Shown: piece after piece, positions 23,094-38,576 of the stretch
Numbering within the stretch: the stretch's first letter is position 1
Layout: every line of letters begins with the position of its first letter
DNA from: Xestospongia bergquistia
Taxonomy: Eukaryota > Porifera > Demospongiae > Haplosclerida > Petrosiidae
DNA length: 64,000 bases
Reading direction: 5' to 3'
NCBI GenBank assembly: GCA_963965975.1
Contig: OZ014419.1
Span: 7,334,150 to 7,398,149, forward strand
Made by a program: the position numbers and the translations under genes
The notes under the pieces: generated by a model
Told to the model about the DNA's origin: nothing
The model's database searches: none
The model's input: only the letters and a program-made list of their open reading frames with translations

Positions 23094-25690
23094 TGTTATG
23101 TAGTAAGTGAAGAGGAATGATCCCATGAGATACTGAACAAGAACTAATGACAATAATAATTTTTACACAAAAAACTACATAATAAACAGGAAGTTACCAA
23201 CTATAATTATATCTACATATCACATAATAATCACAAGAAATAATAATCATGAGAAATAAGTTACAACATTCCTCCCCTTCTAGATTGAAATACAAGGTGC
23301 GTAACAGTCAACTGCTTTCCGGGTTCTATTAGAATGCTGAAGAGAGGAGGTAGTGGATGAAGAGTGAAAATTCCTGACTAGTGAACCCAGACCCATTATC
23401 AGATACTAATTGGTCAGGGATTCCATGAATAGAAAATATAATTCTGAGTTTTTTAATGGTAGCTTCAGTAGATGTTGAAAGAACAACATGGACCTCCATC
23501 CACTTAGAATAGACATCAATTAGTAAGAGAGACAAGTTTCTTAAAAAAGGACCAATATGATCAATATGTAATCTTCCCCATGGTCGACTGGGATATTCCC
23601 ACAGGTGGAGAGGAGCTTTACTTGGCATTGAACGATGCAATTGACAAATCTTGCACTGTTGAACTTCAGTTTCAATGTCAGAGTCTAAACCAGGCGATCA
23701 ATACACATGAATGAGCTAAACTTTTCATCTTGCTCACTCCTGGGTGAGTCTCATCCAGCTGTTTAACGATGTTTCTTCTCCCTTCCACGGAAATAATCAT
23801 CCTTGATCCCCAAAGTATACAACCATCTATAATACTTAATTCTGTGTGACATTGAAAGTAAGGACGAATATCAGGACCAGGGTCACTTATAGTCCACCCT
23901 GTTTGGAATTCAGTAATATTAGTATGCTCTGTAGCCTCTTTAATGGCTTTTAAATTACTGCTCAGTGGGTGAAGGCCACTAGCATCAATGACACGACCAA
24001 GGTATTCCACTGATTTTGTCATAAAGACACATTTTGACCTCTTCAGAGACAGTCCAGCAGATTCAAATTGCTCCAAAAGTTGGCCTAAATTATGTAAGTG
24101 ATCCTCTTCATAAACACCTGCAATCAGAATATCATCTATATAGACACATACTTTTGTTAGTCCTTGTAGAAAACAATGCTGATGCAGTGAAATGCCAAAA
24201 GGTAATCTCTGATACTGAAACAATCAAAATACGAATATTAGTGTCACTTTTTACAGCAAGAATAATTGGAGTAGCCCAATCTGAAAATTATACTGGTGCA
24301 ATAATACCCAGATTTTGCAACCGTGCTAACTCTTTCTCAACTTTCTCTTTGAGTAAATATGGTACCGGTCGAGATTTGAAAAAAGAGGTTGAGCTGTAGG
24401 ATCTACAGTTAATCGAGCATGAAACCCTCGTAGAGACGATCATGAAAAAAATTATGATGTTTCTGTAATAAGTTATCTAAAGCAGATGAGATAGTGACAG
24501 TGTGAATATTAGACCAATTTTGTTTAATTTTCTCAAGCCAGTTCGGTCGGAATAAACTTGGACCATGCCCTTTCACAACAATTAATGGAAGGATAAGTGC
24601 TTGTGACTCATATTCAACTTGGACACCTACACTTGGACATGTATAGGACAAAGGGAAACATCTGTAGATTTCAACTTGTCATTAACAGTACTAATGGATT
24701 TATAAGTGTCTTTGATAATTAAGTCCCAAGTCTAATTCCAAGGGAAGGACTGCCTTGTTTACACAAACTGTCAAAACAATTGGGTTGGTCTTGCCTTTGA
24801 CTGGGAACAAGTTACTGCAGTGGAGACACTTTGTCTGAAGGGGTAAGTATAGCATGTGTGGCTTGACCTTTTGAGGTCTTCTTTGATGCCACCTTCTTTG
24901 CTTTACTGGGACAAACCTTTGCAATACAGCCACCTTTGCCACAATTATGACATTCATCCTGTGGAAAACAACAAATACTTGAGACATGATTGTTACCACA
25001 TGATAAGAAATTATTACATCCTTTGTTTATTTAGTAATATGAATCTAATTACAGTACCCTATAAGCAGTCTTGACTTTTCTGATTTTTGTAGTATTTTTA
25101 TCATCTGAGTATCTTAATAATATTTGTTATAACATAGAGGATACAACAAGCTTTCTGTATGTTAGTTCGCTTTCTTGTAGCAAACACTGTTGTATGTGGT
25201 TATCATTTATACTGCACACGAGTCAATCTCGTACCATTTCATTTAGTTCCTCTCTAAATCCACAGTGTTCTCCGAGAGCTTAAGTTCAGCAATGTAAGTT
25301 GCAACAGATTCACCAGATTTGTGAATTCTCGTATTAAATTTAAAACATTCGACAATGGCAGAAGGAGCAGGACTGAAATGATTGTTCAGGGTCTGAACTA
25401 GTTTGTCGTACGTTTGTCTACAGGACTGGCTGGATGCAGGAGACTTTTGAGGAGCTGGTATGTGGATGGTCCACATACAGTCAGCAGTATGGATCGCTTC
25501 TTTCCTGGATCCTCAATATCGTTTGCACTGAAATAAAACTTGTGTCATTCCAAGTACGATTTCCAAGTCTCTGTGCCAGCATGAAAAAAAGAGATTTTGT
25601 CATGTGTCACCATCTGATATGTTTACCCTTGTCGCCAAATAATGTTACGACAGGTAGTAAGTGAATAAGAATGAGTTGAGAATCAGCTTG
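23094..25690 (-). mobile_element. Ty3/gypsy-type LTR retrotransposon, decayed
   Basis: Minus strand. A 3' LTR lies at 23094-23268 (TGTTG..CATAACA). Just before it stands a purine tract (agaaggggagg). A truncated 5' LTR end lies from 25643 on, with a primer-site-like TTTGGCGACAAGGG inside it. The gag frame includes SAPSAIVECFKFNTR-like text at 25243-25640 and a zinc knuckle (CHNCGKGGC..VC) near 24950. Next are the linker PSLFRPNWLEKIKQNW (24409-24651) and the reverse transcriptase with QRLPFGIS, VCVYIDDILIAG and VEYLGRVIDASGLHP (24223-23930). The integrase has LHIDHIGPF, LIDVYSKWMEV and LVSDNGSGFTSQEF (23640-23329), so its two catalytic Asp are visible. Frames are broken, and RNase H is not seen. 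Confidence 0.88.
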
Positions 25691-25691
25691 T

Positions 25692-25771
25692 TCAGTTCTG
25701 GGGGGAGTTGATGAAGAAAGCGGCAGCATTATAGGTGAAGGGGGAGGAGCAACAGTAGGAGGGGCTAACAC
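25692..25771 (-). repeat. Copy of a coding segment at the LTR edge (about 94 bp)
   Basis: Bases 25676-25769 repeat 26044-26137 almost exactly (one visible change, aggtg/agatg). In the second place the segment encodes part of the Ser/Pro-rich gene (SSIMLPLSSSTPPRTEQ); in the first it is in another frame and directly abuts the truncated 5' LTR. The same words 'gttgagaatcagcttgttca' open both copies. Confidence 0.9.
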
Positions 25772-28700
25772 GACGAAAACAGACAAATTGTGAAGTAGAA
25801 TGGGCAGAACACAATTCTCTCATTGCCTGTGGTGTCAAATGTGATGTAGGTGAAGAAAACGAAAATTGGCTTGGTGATATAGGTGAAGGAGGAATACAAG
25901 TAGGTGTGGTCTGTCTTTCTGATCTGTTACCAACCATAGGTCCACTAAGAGCAACACCTACTGATGAAATGTTGCCATGGTGACTATTGGACTGTACTTG
26001 TCTGTTTAATTCATTAAAGCTTGAAGAAATACTGGGATCTGAAAGTTGAGAATCAGCTTGTTCAGTTCTGGGGGGAGTTGATGAAGAAAGCGGCAGCATT
26101 ATAGATGAAGGGGGAGGAGCAACAGTAGGAGGGGCTGTTTCATTGATGTCCATATCACTTGCATTGTTACTATCCGTCTTCATTCTCTCACGAGTCTCAT
26201 CTCTCTCTCTTACTGTCTCCATTGCTGTACCATATCCCAAGGGATCCTCACTACTATCAATAAGTATAATCTTATCTGAAGAAATTTCTGAATTAGGTTC
26301 TTCAGTAGACAATACGTTTTGAGATGAATGCTTAGAATTAGAGATATGTCTTCTTCTCAGAGGCATATGTAAGGGTACTTCAGAATGAAACTCATATGGG
26401 TCGTTTCTAGAAAGTAACAAACACACACACACACATATATATATTATTTTATGTTCTTTTTACTTGTCCTTCTCCTCATCAATTGGTGTCCTTGTTCCAG
26501 AAGATGGTATGAGCATTGGGCGAGCAAACAGAGCTGAAGATGGAGGAACTGTTCGTGAAGAACTTACAGGAGGAACAACAACAGAGCTCTTAGCTACATC
26601 AGGCTCTGAAAAAGTTGCAAAAATGGCAATAAATAATAAACACAAGATAAACAATATTAATAGTGACTTACTTTGAAGATTAAAGTCAAAAGTTGATAGC
26701 TGTGATATTTCAGATTCACTTTCAACAATAGCTGAGATAACTGGCATTTCAAATTGACAGCTGTCATTAAATTGATCACCACCTTCCTCCTCTTGTTCTC
26801 CACTAACTGTTCCTAATACAAATGATGACAAATGAGGAACAAAACTTTCCTGGGATGTTTGATCAGTGACTAAGATAAGTTGATTATTTCCAACAGGGTT
26901 GGACTCATGATGGATGGCATCCTCATTCCCAGTCTGTATATTAGAGGATTCATTCCTGGTCTGATCCTCAGGCACAGAAAACTCATTTTCGGGCACATCT
27001 GAAGTTTCCATATCATACTCATTCTCATTTACCTGAGACTCAGTCCTGTTCTCCTGAGCCTCTGTTTTGTTGTCTTGAGACTCAGTTATCTTTTCCTGAG
27101 CCTCATCCTTCTTTATCTCAGACTCCATTCTGATCTGAGAATCAGTCCTGTTCTCCTGAGAATGAGACTCAGAGATGGGACCTTCATGCTCTGGTAGAGT
27201 ATTTACATTAGATTCAGTCTCATTTTGTTCGTCATCTTGCTTCTTTCTTTTAGGTGGAGATTTTAAATCACTATCACTAGTGCTTCGTTGACGTCGGAGA
27301 GATAGAGATTTGTGAGGAGATCGAGATAGTCTACCAGGTGTAAGAGGGGTAACCATAGAACCAGTTGTGGGTGTGTCAGTAGCCGGAGGACAAGGGGAAA
27401 CTTCTGCTATATTAGAGTCTAATAACAGAGCAATTATAAACTATTATTAACTACATGTATTATTATAAACTATTATTAACTATAATTATTAACTATAATT
27501 ATAAACTATTATTAACTATAATTATTAACTATTATTATAAACTATTATTAACTATAATTATTAACTATTATTATAAACTATTATTAACTATTATTATTAA
27601 CTATAATTATAAACTATTATTAACTATTATTATAAACTATTATTAACTATTATTTTAAACTATTATTAACTATTATTATTAACTATTATTATAAACTACT
27701 ATTATAAACCATTATTAACTATTATTATTAACTATTATTAACTATTATTATTAACTATAATTATAAACTATTATTTAGTATTTAGAGGAGAAGTCACTTA
27801 CTATTAATAATTCTTTGTCGTTCTTTGTCTTGAGTTTTTTCCTGTTCAATTATAATTACATCATCCAACTCATTGTGTAGAGATTTCTCTTGTGAGCTAG
27901 GAGGAGGAGTTATGTGTAAACGTGGGCGGAGCAGGGTTCCTTGTGGAAGTTGAAAATGAAAATGATCTCCTAAGAAGAGAGACTCAAATACTTACCATCT
28001 CAAGAACACTAACCTGATGATGTAAATTGAGATGGGTCTTGGGAAACAGTATTACTGACCACACCCTTTTTGTTAAGACTGCTATTTGTATTGTCATTGA
28101 GAGGTACATAAGAGGGTGTGGCTTCATGTGTAGTCTTATCACTATAATCATGGATTGTTGGTGTTGTAACTGTAGCCTCAGAATTTGATAACTGAATACT
28201 TTCATAAGTTGGTACTGGTGGTATGGGAACAGGACTAGGTGTCATGGGAATGGGAGCAGCTAGTATGGGAACGAGGTCAAGTGAATTTGGTATAGGAATG
28301 TCATCAGAGGAGGTAGGTACAAGAACAGGGCTGAAAACAGATGGTAAATTAGTTTCACAAGATGGGTTTAAATTTGACATGTTCTCAACAGAACTTATAG
28401 CAATTTTAGTTACAGGAACTACATCAGGTGTGTCATCATTACTAGATAACAGCAGTATTGGATCACACGTGTCTCCAGGCTGTTCTATTGCTGAACTCTG
28501 AGGCTAAGAAGGAGACAATTGGAGATGAAATGATTGCTGAGTTGAGGCAATTGTTGTAACATCGTTAGTATCACCATCTTGTGTGACATTGGATGTACAT
28601 ACTAGAGAACGTGGAGAAGACAGCTGGAATGTAGTGTAATTAGTAGATGACGTTATTGAGCTGTTATCGGAAAGGTCTGATTGATGATTACCTCATTCTT

Positions 28701-29760
28701 CATCCTTCTTACTACTACCTTGTCCATTTCCACCTCTGTCCTCACCCTTATCGCTCTTGTCCCCTCCTTCTCCTTCACTTTTATTGTTCCCATCTCCTCC
28801 CATTCCCTCTCCTCCATCACTTTTGTCACTTTGAGTGCTAGACTTTTCACTACTGTTATTGTTATTACTATTATGGGTCTCAGTCTCAGAGGTCAATGAA
28901 ATTGATAGGTTTCCCTTTTGTTCTTCTGACCCCTTTGATGGACTAATAATTAATGTAGCACCTGTACTATCTTCTATTACAGGTTCCATACATCAAAAAG
29001 AACCGGGGATGGAGGGAGGAGGAGAAAAAGATCCCGCTGTTGATGTAAGTGAGGATGAACTAGCTAGATAACCACTACTAGTGGACTTGAGGCTCGAGTA
29101 GCTCGACTGAATAGAATTTTTAAAGCTGGTATTTAAACTTTGATTCTGAGTTGTTTGAGGTGACAGATCATTAGATGGTGATCTTGAAGATCTTGGATTC
29201 ATATTATTAGATGTATTATTTGGATTATGAAGTATAGGGTCTGAGAATTTTGATTTGGGAGAAGGAACTAGTGGGTCTGGGGATTTTACTTTTGAGGAAG
29301 AGGGTGCTGTGGGCTCTACTTTATCTCTCACCCATTGAGGGGGCTAAATGAAATAAACATTGTTATTAGTACAACCCTTTCATTGAATATAATCTATGTG
29401 TAATCAGTGGGTGTGGTCATTTGATACAACTTACATCATTAAGGTCAGGTGATGTGTCTTGACGAGGTTTCTTAGTAGGTGGTTTCATAGGTGACGATGA
29501 GACGTGAAGAATTAATACTACTAGAACTACTATCTAAACGAGCTCTCTTGGTACCTCCTGGGGACACTGTCTCCTCATCCATGAATTCATCCTCTGCTTC
29601 ATCCAACGAGGAAGCTAAAGAAAGAAATTATAATTTACATGATTATTGTGTGTAGACATACTTGGATGGCCATTTCATATTGAGAGTCGTGTACTGTTTG
29701 AAATAGTTCTTGTTGAGAAGATAACACACCATTGTCAACAACTGGAGGGAGGGAGAGGGA

Positions 29761-29811
<51 letters not shown>

Positions 29812-30055
29812 CTGTCTATGTGGGAGAAACACAGACAAACCTTGTGTTTCCATATCTTCTAATGATGGGGTACTAGGTATAGCATTGTTTGATCTATAGC
29901 AGCTGCTATTGGATTTCTACAAAAATTGATGATCATAAATACATCATATGTAATGTTTCCATAGTTACCTAGGAGAGGGTGTAGCCTCTGCTAGAGGTGG
30001 TGAGAAATTATCCTCAGAAACAGTCTCAAAAGGTGGTGAATCTAGCGAGAAAGAA
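25770..30055 (-). CDS. Large Ser/Thr/Pro/Gln-rich nuclear-type protein, unrecognised, partial
   Basis: A chain of minus-strand exons with good splice sites can be followed. Readings include DSPPFETVSEDNFSP (about 30040-29970), PSTPSLEDMETQ (29930-29850), SSQQELFQTVHDSQYEMAIQ (29740-29665) and EDEFMDEETVSPGGTKRAR (about 29617-29510). Others lie at 29331-28993, 28989-28693, 28380-28009, 27420-26672, 26607-26466 and 26412-25770. The last three join in phase. Composition is disordered, with basic SPPKRKKQ and GRLSRSPHKSLSLRRQRS stretches (likely nuclear). At 27180-27000 SQ/TQ sites are dense (SHSQENRTDSQIR, ITESQDNKTEAQENRTESQV). Such SQ clusters mark targets of ATM/ATR-type kinases, so a DNA-damage role is possible but not shown. 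No BRCT, Tudor or other fold was found. The 3' end is cut by the LTR element and its 94-bp duplication. Confidence 0.5.
27425..27785 (+). repeat. Intronic simple repeat (ctattattaa / ctataattataaa)
   Basis: About 360 bases made of 'aactattattataaactatta' type units, varying between 'ttaactataatta' and 'ataaactattatta'. It occupies an intron of the Ser/Pro/Gln-rich gene. Confidence 0.92.
29764..29807 (+). repeat. (GA)n microsatellite
   Basis: A clean run of GA of about 44 bases. On the minus strand it is CT and lies before the acceptor of the exon at about 29740, so it probably forms that polypyrimidine tract. Confidence 0.9.
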
Positions 30056-30137
30056 CATAAGAATCAAAATAGTTAACTAGCTTACGAAACTTGACTGATA
30101 AGTATAACATCATTACAGTGTCTTAACACAATAAACA

Positions 30138-31980
30138 TTACAAAATTAAAGAAAAAGTTGTACCTGGTCCCATTTCTATATTCTCTCCAGGCAATCCAGT
30201 TTTATTTAAGTTTAAGTAACATTGATGTAACTGATGACGAAGTAACAAAGAATACCAGATATTAGTAAAATTTCCAATGACAGAGGCTGTGTGTTTTAAG
30301 TAACGATACTTTCCTTCATAACGCATGGTCCAATGTTGAACCAAAGGACCATATCTAAACATAATTATGTCAATTCAACAAATTCCAATTCACTAACTTT
30401 AACATTAATCTTGGCATGTGTACCATATAGTGTATCTTTGGTGTAACATGAAGTTTTGGGTATAGCAACTTCAGCATGTAATGATGTTCGTATATTAATG
30501 TTTCTAAGTAACTGCAATCTTCTTTACTGACTTTAGGTGCAAATAAAATGTCCATTATTGTCAAAAGTCTGAGATAGTTGATCCAATACTCATTGTCATA
30601 TGTGCAATTGTAACAGGAAGAAACCTCCCCAATGTCCACATTTGTGATGCTGTACAAAAAATGGTATACTTACACACTGTACTTGTAAGTTATTATAATT
30701 ACTGTACAATGCAGCTGAAATTATGCTCACCATTTTGTTTAAGTGAGGCATCAACTAAGCAAGAGTGATCAAGTGGACTTGGATGATTTTCGTCAAACAT
30801 CGAATGCCCTCATTAACATCACTTAGGGAGAAGAACTTGTTTTCAAGTATAAAGTTCTGAGTAATAATTTATCTTACATGAAAATTACAAAATAATTATT
30901 TCAATACCTTTTATATCAATTTTAATTCAAGAGGTAGTACACCCTCTAAAATGTCATGTAAAATATCAGGAATCATTGCACCTTCAGCAACACTAAAAAA
31001 TTTAATGATTCCAATGATGATCGATAATTGATGCCAAATGTTGTTGAATAGTGGCTACTTAGTTGAGGATTTTCTTCTATTAGATTGCAATCGTGATTGT
31101 ATTGCTCTGATGAGCGAAGAATAAAGTCACAATCTCGAAACTAAAAGTTATAGTTTGGCATACATAGTGTTATTACAGTATTAACCTTACTTTCGACTGA
31201 ATGTCAGATTCAGTACCAAGACAATGTCTACATATCCTAAATGAAGATCCAGCTAATTTAAATCCACCTAGCTCTTGGTTACCAAGATTGTCAGCAGAAC
31301 AAATGGTGACAGTTCCCTTTAAAGGCCAAGCAATACCATCAAAACAAACGTCCTATGTAAGGAATAAACAATGTTAATAACTCAATATTATGTATGTATA
31401 AATTCCAATATCTTCAAATCTTTAATCAAAACATCCAGAATCCTATTCATTCCATGTCTTTCACTACAGAGGATTTAACTAAGGTTAACAATTTGATATT
31501 ATCCAAACATTGACGAAGCTTTGGTTCAATATTACCAAGAACAAACTAGAAAGCACCTAAAGCATAAAGAAAAATTGGTTAAAATATCTCATATAAAGGT
31601 GTAGTAACAGTACCTATTTTGTGAATACTTCGTTTCAATCCTAATGGGTTACATACCTTAAGTTCATCTAAGTGTAAGGAAATTTGGAGGGCTTCATTTG
31701 TTTCATTGAACAAAGGATGAGATCAATAATAACTTCCATCACATAAATCTAACATAATATGATCTGAATCACGCTGATGACTGATCATAACCTGTTAAAT
31801 TTAAAATTATAATGATTGTGATTTTAAATGCTTACATTTCTTAAAATTGTCGTTTTTTAACATCTCCTTAAGAGTATCTATTATAGGAACATAAAAAAGT
31901 TCTTGTCTTTTAACTTCGATCTTGCTTATACCATTACCATCTGTCCGAACTCAGATACAAATTTTTATATTAATGTACAA
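30138..31980 (-). mobile_element. Transposon-like gene (DUF4218-like C-terminal blocks), decayed
   Basis: Minus-strand pieces read, in order, DVCFDGIAWPLKGTVTICSA with DNLGNQELGGFK and CRHCLGTESDIQ (about 31360-31190). Next are NHPSPLDHSCLVDASLKQNG (about 30800-30730), DILFAPKVSKEDCSYLETL with YEHHYMLKLLYPKLHVTPKI (30657-30400), then YGPLVQHWTMRYEGKYRYL and ASVIGNFTNIW (30362-30138). The 'SADNxxxxxLGGFK..C..C', 'HPSPL..SLKQN', 'HH..LYP....PK.HYMVH.PR' and 'GPL..W.MR.E.K..Y.K' order is that of a repeated family in invertebrate genomes, similar at its end to the DUF4218 region of CACTA-type transposases. Class assignment is tentative. Stops and frame changes between the blocks suggest decay, though several gaps look like introns. 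Confidence 0.6.
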
Positions 31981-32531
31981 CCAACTTTTTAAGTTTACAT
32001 AAAATGTATGCTAGTAGTATATTTCCTATATCCCTCCCTCCATCCATTCAATTATCCATTGATTCAACCATCCATTCCATCCTCATGGACATACTGGCAA
32101 TATTTTGTGGATACTTTGAGGAGTATTATGCATAACATGTGGTATGAAGCCATGTTCTAGTTAACCCTATAGATGCCTGTTTTCAAACATAGACACTGTG
32201 ACTGAGTCATGTCATTTGACAGCTGGTAATTTAAATTTTTAGAGAGTGTGAGGTGTTGGAGTAATTCTGTCTACGTGAGCATTAAAAATTTTGAATACAG
32301 AATCTCATGAAGTCTGACAGTAGTAACATTTAGGTGAAGAAGTTATATTGATTTTCATTAACTTTAAAGGGATATTCACTGTTTCCTTTTGAGGGGGAAC
32401 TAGGGATAGAATGACGTTCATTTTTCATACCTCCAGCCGATCCAGTAAATACAATCTCCTATAAAACAGTACACTAAGATGAGTGAGAGTGAGATAGAGA
32501 TTATATGTGACTTGTGATTATATTGTTTTAG
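31981..32531. other. Intergenic stretch
   Basis: No coding support. A 'ccatccat' run near 32036-32085 is the only repeat noted. A related run occurs at 11940-12030. Confidence 0.4.
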
Positions 32532-33336
32532 GTATTGTCTGATTTTGATGCTAGCTTAGAACTTAATTCTGATGGTACTTTACAACCTGATCCAGCACGT
32601 AATACACTGCAAGGGTTTTATACCTCATCAGATAGAACATATCATATATCACCAGTGGGAACTATTGGGTTCAAATCACCTGAAGGTTATATTCATATGA
32701 TTGGTAACAGTGCTGATGTCATGCCACCATTAACAACTAAAGCAGACATATTCAGGTAATACTAAAATACACTAGTCAGTTATAAATGTTCGGTATATTG
32801 TTATAAAGTGTGTCTTTCTATTGTCAAAATGGAAATATGTTCATAGACACAAAACTTGTTATTGTAATAGCAAACCTCAAACATTTAAGGCTGGACATTA
32901 CCTGTGGTAATGTGGTTTAGTGATGTCATTACTGCTAATGAATGAGGAGGGACCAAAGTATTTATCTCAGGTATAGTGTATTAATATAATAAATGAGAAT
33001 TAATTGATGTTCTTATTAGATGGGTGTAACTCTTACTGGCTATGAACCAGAGAACTGGTCCTAGGAGTTCTAATGTACCTCGCTCTGTATTGAGTCAAGT
33101 GACTATAACTGACAATGATATACATAGAATATTACCAGTATGCCCTAATATAATAATATTGTTAATACTCTCTATATATATCTCTATCTTTCCTCTTTCT
33201 CTAGATTGGAAGATTTAAAAAAGAATTTAATGATATACCTTCTCTTATTAAATTTATGATGAGATGTTTAGAAGTTGATCCTAGAAAGAGAGCATCAGCT
33301 TATGAATTATTAGGTCATACTTATTTACAAGAATGA
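32532..33336 (+). pseudogene. Protein kinase C-lobe fragment
   Basis: The first exon (32532-32755) reads VLSDFDASLELN, then TYHISPVGTIGFKSPEGY and TTKADIF. This is the DFG-to-APE stretch of a kinase, with DFD in place of DFG and SPE in place of APE. Later pieces are MSLLLMNEEGPKYLSQ (helix F region) and, from about 33206, IGRFKKEFNDIPSLIKFMMR, CLEVDPRKRASAYELL and GHTYLQE before TGA at 33334. That is the closing subdomain XI with its Arg. The N-lobe (Gly loop, VAIK Lys) and the HRD loop are absent. The middle needs frame changes. It is probably a broken gene copy. The DFD change would itself be compatible with a weak or inactive kinase. Confidence 0.65.
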
Positions 33337-33531
33337 ATAGGATAGCTTAGCACATTATTAAAATTAACATTTCCTCTATTATTTAACTATTGCTATTTAT
33401 TCCTTTGTTAACGATAATTTATTATTCATTAGTTTTGTTATAACTATTAGTTCTATTGTGTTCTTATAATGCGTTGAGTTGGATCTTGTGTTTTTAAGTA
33501 TATGTGAGTAAAGTGTTACTACTTGAATCAG

Positions 33532-34494
33532 ATGTCTCATCAACAAAACAGAAGTCAAGGTAATTTATAGAGTATCTGTTACTCTAATATTAATTCATGT
33601 ACTAATATAGACAAGTGTAGTAGCCCAGTCAATATGAATGATATAGAACTTAGTGCTACAGTTAATATACTTGGAAGTGAGTTCAATTATTACTATTTTT
33701 ACAATATATATTATGATATATATTTATGTCATTTAATTGGTTTTATTGCTATCTATCTACAGATGAAGATGATGCCATAGTCCCTTCACTAGCACATTAT
33801 GATGTTAGTACAGAACAAGCTACAGAAGAGATGCTGTTTGATTTTGAAAATAAGTCAAGTAAGATTTCACCTTATAAATCAAATTTACATATTTATATTA
33901 TTTCAATTACTATATGCAGTAGTACCATATTATGATGTTAATGCAGAACAAGCTACAGAAGAGATGCTGTTTGATTTTGAAACAAGTAAATTTTAGCTAA
34001 ATTTTGTATTTTTGAATGGTGTAGTAGAATTGTATTACTTCACAATGATAGACTCCATACAGAGTTAATGTATTACTAGATTTTGGAATTTCCGATTAAA
34101 TCTTTCACTTGTTTCTTAATTATTTATATTAGTTCTCACAACACGTGCTCCACATTGTATCTTGTACATTATAGTTCATACCACATTCATAGAGAATATG
34201 GCTAATATCAAGTGTGCACCCTTAGAATTTCATAACGGAGGTAAGTATTTACTACTATGTGATTATACACATATATTATAATTATGTAGATCCACCTAAA
34301 ACTATGTACTTTACTAATGTCTTTAACGATAAAGATGATACTTGTAAGTGAGCAATCTGTTGTATTCTCTTATTGTCTTACGTACTTGTTTAGACCCACC
34401 TACCTCTTCTCCAATTCAGGTTGAGATGGATGGGAGTTATACTTTTGTTGGAGTTCAAAGGTTCATATTGAAACTGCCTGGATTGCAGTACTAA
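33532..34494 (+). CDS. Small intact gene of unknown family, all introns phase 1
   Basis: Seven exons can be joined without a stop: 33532-33559, 33611-33676, 33763-33858, 33920-33985, 34133-34240, 34290-34343 and 34394-34494. They total 519 bases, 172 residues. Every intron splits the codon after its first base, so every inner exon could be skipped or duplicated without frame loss. Exons 3 and 4 are duplicates: SLAHYDVSTEQATEEMLFDF versus VPYYDVNAEQATEEMLFDFE. One hydrophobic run (CILYIIVHTTFI, exon 5) could be a short membrane or core segment. The rest is acidic and Pro-containing. I recognise no family. The clean splice chain is the main evidence that the gene is real. Start ATG at 33532 gives MSHQQNRSQ. 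It follows the kinase fragment by about 200 bases on the same strand. Confidence 0.6.
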
Positions 34495-34675
34495 AAAAAT
34501 TAAACAGCATATCGCTGTAGCTTGTGTCGATATTACTCTGTAATCTACATGATACTATTACATCATAGGCTTTTCGTTGAGTTAGTTTTTTTCAAATTTT
34601 TGACAATACAAAGCAAAAGTTTTGACTGAAAGACATGTAATATAATATATTTTTATGATGAAGGTACAGAGTACT

Positions 34676-34981
34676 AAGGTTTTCCAGCTGGTACAACAAA
34701 TAAGATCCTAACACCAGGGGCTCCCCATTTGACTCGCTGTGTCTGATAGACACTAGTCCAGATAATAAACACTAAAGACCATATTAACAGTCCAAGAAGA
34801 GAGGGCAAGACGTACCATCTAAGTTTGAGTGGATTGTCCTTTAAAAAACTTCTCTGAAAAACCAGACACTGTTAATTAACCAAATAAATGGCAATCCAAA
34901 ACAACCAATATGAAACTAACGTCGACAGATCTTTAACTTTTCTTCTGGAGACACGTTATTGAGATTCATAGCGAGTTGTAT
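34676..34981 (-). pseudogene. PSENEN: PEN-2 (presenilin enhancer 2), gamma-secretase subunit, two lesions
   Basis: PEN-2 is the small multi-pass subunit that activates presenilin in the gamma-secretase complex. The minus strand from ATG 34981 reads MNLNNVSPEEKLKICRR, a TAG, then FHIGCFGLPFIWLINSVWFF and REVF. After a one-base shift it continues LKDNPLKLRWYVLPSLLGLL, IWSLVFIIWTSVYQTQRVKW and GAPGVRILFVVPAGKP to a stop at about 34676. Human PEN-2 has MNLERVSNEEKLNLCRKYY, FLPFLWLVNIFWFFREAF, YVWRSAVGFLFWVIV, the QIYRPRWGALGD block and PLGTP in the same order and spacing. The TAG stands where the first Tyr after CRK should be, and the shift lies in a run of six T. Both could be consensus errors; otherwise the copy is dead. 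The plus-strand EFTUD2 start is about 115 bases away, head to head. Confidence 0.85.
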
Positions 34982-35095
34982 GTAGCTTTACCTCAAAACA
35001 AGCAAACGCCCATAATTATTGGAAGGTGTGGTTTGTGAGTCACCACACCGCCAACGTGGTTTCAAAAAACGTTGTAAGTACGAAGTGGTGCTGAA

Positions 35096-38549
<3,454 letters not shown>

Positions 38550-38576
<27 letters not shown>

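Noticed and set aside
27455-27646. 63-codon stretch of Tyr/Leu/Ile repeats
   Set aside because: It is a translation of the simple repeat in an intron.
29646-29876. Open stretch with a long Arg-Glu run
   Set aside because: It arises from translating the (GA)n microsatellite; the real exon lies on the other strand.
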